NCBI GenBank assembly: GCA_910576335.1
Contig: CAJTIU010000006.1
Span: forward strand, 124,001-188,000
DNA: 64,000 nt
Direction of reading: 5' to 3'
Source: Lachnospiraceae bacterium
Lineage (GTDB): Bacteria > Bacillota > Clostridia > Lachnospirales > Lachnospiraceae
The translations under genes were made by a program, and so were the position numbers. This document shows, one piece after another, positions 34,996 to 42,762 of this stretch. Positions within the stretch are counted from its first letter, which is position 1. Each line of letters starts with the position of its first letter. The notes beneath the pieces were generated by a model that worked only from the letters and a program-made list of their open reading frames with translations, was not told where the DNA came from and did not search any database.

Positions 34996-35722
34996 CCAGT
35001 ATACGATTGAGAGCAGAATCCGGTTCAGCGAGATCGATCATACAGAGCAGATTACCCTTCCAGGTATTGTGAATTATTTCCAGGACTGCAGCATCTTCCA
35101 GTCAGAGGACATCGGGTTTGGAATCGAATATCTGAAAAGGCAGAAGCGTGCCTGGGTTCTGTCTTCCTGGCAGGTGGTGGCAGACAGGTATCCAAGGCTG
35201 GGGGAAAAAATAAGAGTGAGTACGTGGGCAAGCGGATTCAAGGGGATGCTTGGCAGCCGTAATTTCTGTATGGAGGATGAAACGGGGATGCGCATTGCAT
35301 ATGCCAATTCCCTGTGGGTGTATATGGATGTGGAGAAGGGACGGCCTGCAAAGCCTTCAGAGGAGGAAATCCAGGCATATGGAACCGGGGAGGCGCTTGA
35401 GATGGAGTATGCGTCCCGTAAAATTACTCTTCCGGAGAAGATGGAGAGACTTCCCGAATTTCCGGTGAGAAGATGCCACATTGACACCAATGAGCATGTG
35501 AATAACTGCCAGTATGTTCAGATGGCGATAGAAGCTGCGGATGAGGACAGAAGAATCCGCCAGCTTCGTGCAGAGTATAAAAGGTCAGCAGTCTGCGGAG
35601 ACCTGATTGTGCCAGAGCTTGGAAGAGAGGACGGGCGGACTGTAGTAAAACTCTGCGACAGAGAAGACAAGCCTTATGCAGTAATTGAGTTTATGTGGGA
35701 TGGCGGAATCGTTATAGATTAG
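34982..35722 (+). CDS. Acyl-ACP thioesterase
   Basis: 246 residues. Two hot-dog folds of the bacterial FatA/acyl-ACP thioesterase family; catalytic-type residues lie in Asp-Thr-Asn-Glu-His-Val-Asn-Asn and in the N-terminal Glu-Ile-Asp-His-Thr-Glu-Gln. It releases free fatty acids from acyl carrier protein in the cytosol. The start lies inside the preceding transporter gene, so expression is coupled; GAGGAG is at 34966-34971. Confidence 0.85.
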   Translation: MQRSNQYTIESRIRFSEIDHTEQITLPGIVNYFQDCSIFQSEDIGFGIEYLKRQKRAWVLSSWQVVADRYPRLGEKIRVSTWASGFKGMLGSRNFCMEDETGMRIAYANSLWVYMDVEKGRPAKPSEEEIQAYGTGEALEMEYASRKITLPEKMERLPEFPVRRCHIDTNEHVNNCQYVQMAIEAADEDRRIRQLRAEYKRSAVCGDLIVPELGREDGRTVVKLCDREDKPYAVIEFMWDGGIVID

Positions 35723-35745
35723 ATACAGATACAGGGAGAAAAAAG

Positions 35746-36576
35746 ATGAGATTAATAGATGAATTGGGAAAAAGACGGATGCTTACTGTTGTGAAAACAG
35801 TGGATTTTGGAGTTTATCTCGGGACGAAGGAGGAGCGGGTGCTGCTTCCGAAGAAAGAGGTTCCGGAGGGCACGGAGGCAGGGGATCCGGTCGAGGTATT
35901 TTTATATAAGGATTCGGATGACCGCCTGATTGCTACGACTGCGGTTCCGAAGATTACACTGGGAGAGCTTGCTGTGCTTACCGTAAAGGAGGCAGGAAAG
36001 ATCGGAGCCTTTCTTGACTGGGGGCTTCCGAAGGATCTGTTTCTCCCGTTTAAGGAGCAGACAGAAAAGGTAAAGAAGGGGGACCAGGTGCTGGTATCCT
36101 TGTATGTGGACAAGAGTGAGAGACTGTGTGCTACTATGAAAGTGTACGACAGGCTCCGCACAGATTCGCCTTATAAAAAGGATGACCAGGTGGAGGGAAT
36201 GATCTATGAGCTTAGTGATAACTTCGGGGTGTTTGTGGCAGTTGATAACTGTTATTCTGCACTGATTCCGAAGCGTGAGGCCTATGGAAGTCTCAAGGTA
36301 GGAGACAGGGTACATGCAAGAGTGGTGAAGGTACGGGAGGATGGCAAACTGGATCTGAGCGTGCGGGAAAAGGCATTTTTACAGATGGATGCAGACGCAC
36401 TGATGATTATGGACAGACTTAAGGAGAATGGGGGAAAGCTTCCATTTACAGATAAGGCTTCGCCGGAGCTTATTAAGAAGGAGTTTGGTCTTAGTAAAAA
36501 TGCTTTTAAAAGAGCAGTCGGGAGGCTTTTAAAGGAGAAAAGGATTCGGATTATGGAGGATGGTATTGAAATTTAA
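35746..36576 (+). CDS. cvfB: S1-domain RNA-binding protein CvfB
   Basis: 276 residues from ATG 35746 (GGGAGA 8 bases upstream); an ORF start inside the thioesterase gene is not needed. S1-like beta-barrel repeats (about 10-60, 70-130, 145-210, with Gly-Val-Tyr-Leu-Gly and Val-Glu-Gly-Met-Ile-Tyr) are followed by a winged-helix end (about 225-275). CvfB/YitL proteins bind RNA and influence virulence-gene expression in staphylococci; the role here is inferred from family only. Confidence 0.85.
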   Translation: MRLIDELGKRRMLTVVKTVDFGVYLGTKEERVLLPKKEVPEGTEAGDPVEVFLYKDSDDRLIATTAVPKITLGELAVLTVKEAGKIGAFLDWGLPKDLFLPFKEQTEKVKKGDQVLVSLYVDKSERLCATMKVYDRLRTDSPYKKDDQVEGMIYELSDNFGVFVAVDNCYSALIPKREAYGSLKVGDRVHARVVKVREDGKLDLSVREKAFLQMDADALMIMDRLKENGGKLPFTDKASPELIKKEFGLSKNAFKRAVGRLLKEKRIRIMEDGIEI

Positions 36577-36580
36577 TTTT

Positions 36581-36925
36581 ATGGGTAATACAGAGAATAT
36601 GTGGGATTTCCCGGTTATGGAGGGTGTCTCGTTTCCGAATGCAAACCGGGTACATCCTCTTATGCAGAGAAGAGTAGAAAAGCTGATATATGAGCTTGGC
36701 AAGGATTCAAATATCCGGAGAGTCATATTATTTGGCAGTTCATTGGAATTCCGATGTAATAGTGCCAGTGATATTGATCTTTATATAGAAAAACAATGCT
36801 CCGAAAAAAAGCTGGCATATGTTCCGGATTTGGATTGTGAAATAGATATTATTACAAATCTGGCATATGATAATAAGTTATATCAGAAAATAGAGCAGAC
36901 AGGGCTGCTACTATTAGAAAGGTAA
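36581..36925 (+). CDS. MNT-type minimal nucleotidyltransferase
   Basis: 114 residues from ATG 36581, four bases after the cvfB stop; ATG 36560 would overlap cvfB and sits on top of the GGAGG. The pol-beta nucleotidyltransferase signature is clear: Leu-Phe-Gly-Ser-Ser, then Ala-Ser-Asp-Ile-Asp-Leu-Tyr, then a third Asp in Cys-Glu-Ile-Asp-Ile-Ile. It is followed four bases later by a HEPN protein. MNT/HEPN pairs are known as toxin-antitoxin modules in which the MNT part AMPylates the HEPN toxin. This pair is longer in the HEPN part than the classical ones. Confidence 0.75.
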   Translation: MGNTENMWDFPVMEGVSFPNANRVHPLMQRRVEKLIYELGKDSNIRRVILFGSSLEFRCNSASDIDLYIEKQCSEKKLAYVPDLDCEIDIITNLAYDNKLYQKIEQTGLLLLER

Positions 36926-36929
36926 TAGG

Positions 36930-37454
36930 ATGTGTGATATCAGATTATTCCGAAGTGCGAAGATGGATTATGAAACAGCGGCAATGATTTGGAGAACGCC
37001 TTATAATGATGAAATGATTCTGAATAATGCGGCATATCATTTGCAGCAGGCAGTAGAGAAAGTACTAAAAGGTGCTTTAGAATGTGTGGGTATAACAGTT
37101 CCCAATACCCACAAAATATCAAAACTGGTAAAAATGATATCTGATCATGGTGCAAATCTTATTCTTACAGACTGGATAGATGACCATTCGGAAATGCTTG
37201 GAGAATGGGAAGCACAGACGCGCTATGATATGGATTTCCTTGTGGAAAAGAGGAAACTGGATGCAGCTATGAACGAAATCCGGATATTTCTTGATGTGAA
37301 TGGGATTAAGGATGAGTTGCGGGAGGAGTTCCGGGATGCAGCAGTGAAAGAAAGACTGTTAGAATGTTTGCCGGAAAGTAAGAGAGAGTGCAGCGATTTG
37401 GAGCTGAATTGTTATTATATTATGTTTAAGAAAAAAATAGGGGATCTTTCTTAG
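36930..37454 (+). CDS. HEPN-domain protein, partner of MNT
   Basis: 174 residues. The HEPN fold is seen in Asn-Asn-Ala-Ala-Tyr-His-Leu-Gln-Gln-Ala-Val-Glu-Lys-Val-Leu-Lys-Gly-Ala-Leu (about 31-49), Asn-Thr-His-Lys-Ile-Ser-Lys-Leu and Ala-Gln-Thr-Arg-Tyr-Asp. The last 45 residues are an extra helical tail. A clear ribonuclease Arg-x4-6-His is not visible, so it may be of the substrate-binding rather than the toxic type. The four-base gap to the MNT gene implies co-expression. Confidence 0.7.
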   Translation: MCDIRLFRSAKMDYETAAMIWRTPYNDEMILNNAAYHLQQAVEKVLKGALECVGITVPNTHKISKLVKMISDHGANLILTDWIDDHSEMLGEWEAQTRYDMDFLVEKRKLDAAMNEIRIFLDVNGIKDELREEFRDAAVKERLLECLPESKRECSDLELNCYYIMFKKKIGDLS

Positions 37455-37525
37455 TTGGGAATCTGCGCATAAATGAAAGCCATTTGTGGGAAGATAAAAG
37501 TATCTTTCTATGGAGGGCAGAAGAT

Positions 37526-38371
37526 ATGCGCAATTATTTTTATGGCTGGTATTTTAAATGCCAGTCGGAAACACAGACCTTGTCGATTATCCCTGCGGTT
37601 CACAGGTCAGGGCAAAAGAAATCTTGTTCCATCCAGGTTATTACGGAGAATCATGCGTGGAATATTGATTATCCTGCTGCGGCATTTCACCGGACAGGCA
37701 AGGATATCTGGATTGGAAAGAGTCGGTTTGGAGAGAGGGGGATTCTTCTGGCAGTACATACGCCGGAGCTGGATATAAGCGGAGAATTGAGGTTTGGCCC
37801 CCTTTTTCCTTTGAAATATGACATTATGGGACCGTTTTCTATATTTCCTTTCCTGGAATGCCGGCATAGTGTGCGGAGTATGCGGCATCTGGTCTGTGGA
37901 AGGATAAAGGTAAATGGGCAGGAATATTTGTTCCAGAATGCAGATGGATACTGGGAAGGAGACGAAGGATATTCTTTTCCCAGGGAATATGCGTGGACGC
38001 AATGCAGCTTTCCGGAAGGCTCGCTGATGCTGGCTGTGGCAGATGTCCCTGTTGGCAGCTTTCATTTTCGGGGTGTCATTGGCGTTGTACTATGGAAGGG
38101 AAGAGAATACCGGCTGGCAACTTATCTGGGCGCAAAGGTGGTGCAAGCCCGGGACGGGAGGCTTCGGATTGTGCAGGGAAATCTGGAATTAGAAGCCAGA
38201 CTGTTAGAAAAGGCCAGAAGCCCTCTGAAAGCTCCGGCTAATGGGGATATGGTAAGGACGATTCATGAAAGTGCGGCCTGCCGGGCATTTTACAGATTCC
38301 GGAAGGGAGAATGCTCTATCTTATCCTTTAAGACGGACAGGGGTTCTTTTGAATATGAACTGGCAACGTAA
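37526..38371 (+). CDS. Tocopherol cyclase-like lipocalin-fold protein
   Basis: 281 residues from ATG 37526, which has GGAGGG 8 bases upstream; a GTG at 37484 is less likely. It starts Tyr-Phe-Tyr-Gly-Trp-Tyr-Phe-Lys-Cys-Gln and later has Gly-Pro-Phe-Ser-Ile-Phe-Pro-Phe-Leu-Glu-Cys, as in bacterial proteins assigned to the tocopherol cyclase family. Those bacteria make no tocopherol, so the reaction is unknown. No signal peptide is seen. It is the last gene before the toxin locus. Confidence 0.6.
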   Translation: MRNYFYGWYFKCQSETQTLSIIPAVHRSGQKKSCSIQVITENHAWNIDYPAAAFHRTGKDIWIGKSRFGERGILLAVHTPELDISGELRFGPLFPLKYDIMGPFSIFPFLECRHSVRSMRHLVCGRIKVNGQEYLFQNADGYWEGDEGYSFPREYAWTQCSFPEGSLMLAVADVPVGSFHFRGVIGVVLWKGREYRLATYLGAKVVQARDGRLRIVQGNLELEARLLEKARSPLKAPANGDMVRTIHESAACRAFYRFRKGECSILSFKTDRGSFEYELAT

Positions 38372-38409
38372 CTTGATGAAAAATGTAAGTGAAAGAACTG
38401 GTTTGGTTC

Positions 38410-38438
38410 TTGAATCATTCTCTTAGATGTGCTATATT
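38410..38438 (+). promoter_or_regulatory. Promoter of antitoxin RNA
   Basis: TTGAAT 38410-38415, a 17-base spacer, TATATT 38433-38438. Confidence 0.6.
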
Positions 38439-38444
38439 ATAAAC

Positions 38445-38552
38445 AGAGGGAAAGCCATACAAGCGGCTCTACCCCTCGGTTACTGGCTTAAACCCTTCGA
38501 AAAGGGTCAGCCGTCACTATTGCAGGTAGGTAGTGGCGGCTATTTCTTTTTC
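38445..38552 (+). ncRNA. Antisense antitoxin RNA of type I toxin locus
   Basis: A transcript of about 108 bases is predicted from the promoter at 38410 to a terminator whose stem is AGCCGTCACTA / TAGTGGCGGCT (38509-38541) followed by TTTCTTTTT. Its 3' part is complementary to the 3' end of the toxin gene on the other strand. Its 5' part (acagagggaaagcca...aagcggct) is nearly the same as the 5' part of the predicted toxin mRNA. Convergent RNAs with a shared terminator region and repeated 5' segments are the layout of Fst/par and TxpA/RatA loci. Two more copies lie at 44972 and 45313. Confidence 0.6.
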
Positions 38553-38635
38553 CCTTTGAAGATTGTATAACACAACCCAATAAGGGCGCAAATGAAGATA
38601 CAGAACTGAAAAAGGTCAGCATATGTAACGTACAT
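38540..38635 (-). CDS. Holin-like type I toxin, 31 aa
   Basis: ATG 38635 with a near-perfect RBS (AAAGGAGGGTGATAG). The peptide has a short acidic start (Tyr-Val-Thr-Tyr-Ala-Asp-Leu), one membrane helix (Phe-Cys-Ile-Phe-Ile-Cys-Ala-Leu-Ile-Gly-Leu-Cys) and a basic end (Lys-Gly-Lys-Lys-Lys). That is the pattern of putative holin-like toxins (TxpA/BsrG/Fst type), which depolarise the membrane when made in excess. The antisense RNA at 38445 overlaps its 3' end. A longer in-frame ORF reaching 38746 has no RBS. Confidence 0.65.
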   Translation of the reverse strand: MYVTYADLFQFCIFICALIGLCYTIFKGKKK

Positions 38636-38736
38636 TCTATCACCCTCCTTTCTTCCGTCCGGAGGGCTGCTTGAAACCCTCCAAAACTGAACTGGAGGGA
38701 TAAAGCCGCCTGGCTTAATGGTCTTTCCCTGTCGAT

Positions 38737-38765
38737 AATATAGCACAATATCCCTTATATGGCAA
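38737..38765 (-). promoter_or_regulatory. Promoter of the toxin mRNA
   Basis: On the minus strand TTGCCA (38765-38760), a 17-base spacer, TATATT (38742-38737). The mRNA leader would be about 95 bases and contains a hairpin (CCCTCCAGTT...TGGAGGG and GCAGCCCTCC) that could hide the RBS. Confidence 0.6.
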
Positions 38766-38806
38766 TCCTTTTTTATATGCCTTTCTTTGCTGAAAACTCA
38801 TTGTGT

Positions 38807-38843
38807 GTTACTATTCACGGACTAACCGTCCGCTCATAGTAAC
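38807..38843. repeat. 37-bp mini inverted repeat
   Basis: GTTACTAT...ATAGTAAC ends with an inner GGAC-TAACC-GTCC. It is almost identical to the copy at 57627, and its left part matches the start of the 147-bp element at 7623. Confidence 0.75.
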
Positions 38844-38858
38844 GATTCGGAGCGCTGA

Positions 38859-38893
38859 AGATGCCCATAGTTATGACTTAACTATGGGCATCT
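38859..38893. terminator. Hairpin behind the surface-protein operon
   Basis: AGATGCCCATAGTTA / TAACTATGGGCATCT, a 15-base perfect stem. Only the plus side has a pyrimidine run (CTTTCCTT). It lies 24 bases past the stop of the minus-strand surface gene. Confidence 0.55.
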
Positions 38894-38916
38894 CTTTCCT
38901 TACAGATATTTCCTGC

Positions 38917-41900
38917 TTATTTGATTTTTATTGTAACGGTCTTTTTCCTTCCGCTTCCATCGGTTGCACTGGCTGTAATCCTGACCTTATGATTCTTTCC
39001 TGCCTTCTTTGCCTTAACAACACCTTTGGCAGATACTGTCGCGTATTTTGCATTGGAGCTTGTCCATTTCAGGGTCTTATTGGCTTTCTTTCCTGTTGTC
39101 TTAACAGTAGCCTTTACCTTTAATGATCTGCCTGCTTTTACAGTCTTATTGGCTTTCAGCTTTATACTTTTAACAGCATGTTTCTTAATCTGAATCTTAT
39201 ATGTAGCTTTTACCCCGCTTCCATCTGCCGCCGTTGCCGTGATTGTAACGGATTTGCCTGCGCCTGCTTTCTTGACAGTAACCTTGCCTTTAGAATTAAC
39301 CGCTGCATATTTCTTGTTGGAAGATGTCCAGGTAATGGCCTTATTCGATGCGTCTGACGGCGCAACTGACGCTGTAAGCTGAATCTTCTTGCCAGCTGCA
39401 ACTTTTTTGGAAATGCCGCTGATTGTAATCTTTGTAACCTTTTGTACCGAAGGTTTATTTGTTTTGACTGTAAGCCCTGCTTTTGCATCCTTGACTGCCC
39501 TCAGTGCATTCAGACACTCTTCCTCTGAGGCTCTTTTGTCCTCTGCAACTGCTTTTGCGGATTTAACCGCATCTTCGTATACTTTCCAGCTCTCTGGTGT
39601 ATAATTTGCTTTTACCATCTGCGAAAATTCATTGATTACTGCATTTAATTCCTCTTTTGTCTCAGCTTTTGCAACCTTGACAAGTGCGTCTATAGCATTT
39701 GTAAGTGCTGTAAGTGCTTCTTGATAGTCTGACTCTGTTGCCGAATTGTCTGCTGCAACCATTTTAGCCTTTTCTTTTGCATCCCAAAATACTTTCCAGC
39801 TGGCACGGGTATGGTGTTCTTCTAAATAGCTGGTGTCAGCAGTTCTGATTTCTCTCTGCAGATTTGCAATTGTTGCTCCTGTCACGGGCACCTCCATCTT
39901 TACAGATGTACCTGGAGCATCATCTGTGGGGTATACGCTGACAGTCCATTCAGCGGCAGTCGGATATTCTGAAGCTGCCGGTATTTCCACCTCAAATGTT
40001 CTCTCTGTATCAGACACGCCTTTTGTCATGACGGATGCCTTGCTTACTGTATTTATCTGCTCATTGTCTTTGTTTGTATAGTAGAGGTCATAAAACAGTT
40101 TTTCCTGAAGATTCGTTCCAGTTACCGTAATAGTCGCTTTCTCACCATCTTTATTGACCCGGTTAACAGAAGATACAACCTGAGTAATCTTTCCCTTTTT
40201 CTTAACCGTAATAACTGCTTCCTGACCCGGCTTAATTTTATCTCCTCCAACAATAATCTGTTGGATATAATACTGTGAGGAGGAAACACTAAAATCAACG
40301 TTTACCGGAAGATCGCATATATAATCATTGCTTCCTTTTAACATTAGTTTGTATGTTCCGTTCTTCTCGGCAAGACCATTCATAGTATATGCTGAGGTTC
40401 CATCGGTTCCGGTCGCAGGCAGGGAAATCGGATTAAAGCCAGCGCCAGTCTCCATTACAAACAATAAATTCGGAACAGGATTTCCGTCTTCATCTATTGC
40501 CTTAATCTTTAATGTCCGGTTTTTTGTTGCCTCTACAGGAACGAGCAGATCTTTTGCTTTCTGAATGTCTTCAAGTGCAGCGCCATACTCTAAATCAGTT
40601 GCTCCCTGCTTATCAAGAACCTTCTCGTTTTCCTGGAGTACAGACTTATATGCTTCCCAGGACTGCTCTGTGTAATCCTCAGGTTTCTCTTCATTTGCAG
40701 CATTCATTGCTGCCTGCAGCTCAGCCTTTGTTGCTTCTGCAACAACCCGGATCTCTCCAGAGTCAAAGGTGCCCTGTGTTTCTAAAGCAGCAACGCCGAT
40801 CTTCCATGCATATGCGTCTGCCGGTTTCTTCGGCAATTGTACAGTAATTGTTCTTTCCGTATCTGAACCTATTGCAGAAATGTTCGTCTTCTTTCCCTGG
40901 TCATAAGAGGTGGCAGTGCCGGCTCCTGCTGTCTTTACATAGGACAGACTATAATAAAGCGAATCCGGAAGATTGATTCCGGTAATCTTAACATCTATCT
41001 TTCCTTCATCTCTCACAAGAGCTGCCGCTGCGCTGACATCTGAGATCTTAGGCTGCGCCTGTGCTTCCCTGACATTAAGGGTTAACCTGGGGCTGTTCGG
41101 ATCAAACATATAGGCGCCCCCGGCTACTGCAACATTTTGAATATAGATCTTTTTGGACACATCACCTACAGAAAAACGAATTGTAATACTTTGGCTGGTC
41201 GTGTAGCTGCTGTCATCTGTTATTTTAAATGTGTAGTACCCATCCTTGTCGATTTGGCTGGCATCTACAATAACGACACCGTTTTCATTCATTTTAGCGT
41301 CATATATAATCGTTTGATCGTCATTTTTGACAAGCTGAAACTTCAAATTACTGTCTGTACTAATCGGATTATTTGCCTCATCCAAGACAGTGATCTCAAA
41401 AGTCGTGACTTTCTCCTTGGAAGGGATCCACCCATTATTCAGATTAGTCTCCGCTGTTTTAATGCTTTCTATTGCCTGCTTATAATCTGTTGCTGATCCT
41501 TCACTGTTCAGAAGAAGTTTGGCAGCTTTAATCGCTTCCTTATATTCAGCCCATCTTTCCGGCACATAGTCTTCTTCTTGCCTTTTGGCTATGTCTTCTT
41601 CTGCCGTGCTGACAGCTGCCTGTAGTTCCTCTTTTGTTGCACCTTCTATAACACTAACTATGGCAGATTCCATTCCTAATAAATCCGAAGAAAAGAGCTG
41701 CACTTCAATCTTCCATCCGATCTGGTCATTAGTTGCTGTTGGTAAAGGCACGTTGAAGATTTTTTCTGTAGCTGTCCCTGTTGGTGTAACTGGGGTGACA
41801 GTCTCTCCACTAATAGGACTGTCACCCTTTTCTGTTCTTATAAGCCGCCTGTAATATAATGTATCCGGTAAATTTGTTCCTTTGACATTAAGTTCTATAT

Positions 41901-42729
41901 CACCGCTCCAACTCTTGGAGACTATAGATGGTTTCGCTGATATTTCAGTAATTTTGATGAGTTTAACAGTAAAAGGGACTGGAGATTCGCCCGTATATGC
42001 TTCACTGTTTACAGACGAAACAATCATATTTCCACTGCTTTCTTCAAGTATTACTGGGATCGGATCACATGCATATCTTTTCTCTGTAGAAGCAACTCCA
42101 AGTGTATATTCTCCTGCTGCTTTGACCTCAGCGAGAGGATATTCGATAAGACCATTGGAGGCCTTTGGCAGTACCACAGCCTCTTGACCATCTTTGGAGA
42201 GAGATAATGCTACATTTGATACTGCATTCCCGGACTCGTCCATAGTATTGATTTTTAGAATCTGATTTGGATTCGTTCCATTCTTTTTGACCACAAGGTT
42301 TATGTTTAACTCTTCTTGCGGTTCATTATACTCTTCGTCATCCAATTCTGAAATGTACCAACCATCGAAGTCCTCCTCAAAACCAATTATTCTATTTTCA
42401 CATATATAATCTGTATCAGCAGTATTGGTCATCAACCCGAGTGTAAAATAACCTGCATCTAACATTACCATCAGATTAGCGTACTCGAACGATAATTTGC
42501 CAGTCTCATCTGTAGAGCCCAATTCCACAATTTCATCATCCAAAGTCAGACAAAGCGCCAATTGCTCTTGAACTGAATTCCCATTTTCATCCACAAGCTG
42601 TATCTTCAATACACGCTGTACCTCTGTCCCTGCCGCCTTGACTTCCAACGTCCCCATTCCGCCAAAGCATCCGAATACCATCACAAACGCCAGTATCCCT
42701 GCTAATATCTTCCGCGTTATTTTTTTCAT
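38917..42729 (-). CDS. Large surface protein with FIVAR and Ig-like (Big_2) domains
   Basis: 1270 residues, ATG with GAGGAAGAT upstream. Signal peptide about 1-32 (Ile-Leu-Ala-Gly-Ile-Leu-Ala-Phe-Val-Met-Val-Phe-Gly). The body has repeated carboxypeptidase-regulatory-like beta domains (each near Leu-Lys-Ile-x3-Asp-Glu-x-Gly-Asn), at least four FIVAR-like helical hairpins (Ala-Thr-Lys-Ala-Glu-Leu-Gln-Ala-Ala motifs, about 365-425, 690-760, 980-1045, 1048-1110), and two C-terminal Big_2 domains (about 1115-1270, Trp-Thr-Ser-Ser-Asn). No LPxTG motif, so attachment is unclear. Such proteins act in adhesion. It is 33 bases downstream of the next surface gene and shares its C-terminal domains. Confidence 0.85.
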   Translation of the reverse strand: MKKITRKILAGILAFVMVFGCFGGMGTLEVKAAGTEVQRVLKIQLVDENGNSVQEQLALCLTLDDEIVELGSTDETGKLSFEYANLMVMLDAGYFTLGLMTNTADTDYICENRIIGFEEDFDGWYISELDDEEYNEPQEELNINLVVKKNGTNPNQILKINTMDESGNAVSNVALSLSKDGQEAVVLPKASNGLIEYPLAEVKAAGEYTLGVASTEKRYACDPIPVILEESSGNMIVSSVNSEAYTGESPVPFTVKLIKITEISAKPSIVSKSWSGDIELNVKGTNLPDTLYYRRLIRTEKGDSPISGETVTPVTPTGTATEKIFNVPLPTATNDQIGWKIEVQLFSSDLLGMESAIVSVIEGATKEELQAAVSTAEEDIAKRQEEDYVPERWAEYKEAIKAAKLLLNSEGSATDYKQAIESIKTAETNLNNGWIPSKEKVTTFEITVLDEANNPISTDSNLKFQLVKNDDQTIIYDAKMNENGVVIVDASQIDKDGYYTFKITDDSSYTTSQSITIRFSVGDVSKKIYIQNVAVAGGAYMFDPNSPRLTLNVREAQAQPKISDVSAAAALVRDEGKIDVKITGINLPDSLYYSLSYVKTAGAGTATSYDQGKKTNISAIGSDTERTITVQLPKKPADAYAWKIGVAALETQGTFDSGEIRVVAEATKAELQAAMNAANEEKPEDYTEQSWEAYKSVLQENEKVLDKQGATDLEYGAALEDIQKAKDLLVPVEATKNRTLKIKAIDEDGNPVPNLLFVMETGAGFNPISLPATGTDGTSAYTMNGLAEKNGTYKLMLKGSNDYICDLPVNVDFSVSSSQYYIQQIIVGGDKIKPGQEAVITVKKKGKITQVVSSVNRVNKDGEKATITVTGTNLQEKLFYDLYYTNKDNEQINTVSKASVMTKGVSDTERTFEVEIPAASEYPTAAEWTVSVYPTDDAPGTSVKMEVPVTGATIANLQREIRTADTSYLEEHHTRASWKVFWDAKEKAKMVAADNSATESDYQEALTALTNAIDALVKVAKAETKEELNAVINEFSQMVKANYTPESWKVYEDAVKSAKAVAEDKRASEEECLNALRAVKDAKAGLTVKTNKPSVQKVTKITISGISKKVAAGKKIQLTASVAPSDASNKAITWTSSNKKYAAVNSKGKVTVKKAGAGKSVTITATAADGSGVKATYKIQIKKHAVKSIKLKANKTVKAGRSLKVKATVKTTGKKANKTLKWTSSNAKYATVSAKGVVKAKKAGKNHKVRITASATDGSGRKKTVTIKIK

Positions 42730-42762
42730 AATAAATATCTTCCTCTAATCTTTCTTTTCTAA

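Noticed and set aside
38540-38746. 68-residue ORF containing the toxin
   Set aside because: The 5' half has no RBS and lies in the predicted leader; the perfect RBS is before the internal ATG at 38635.
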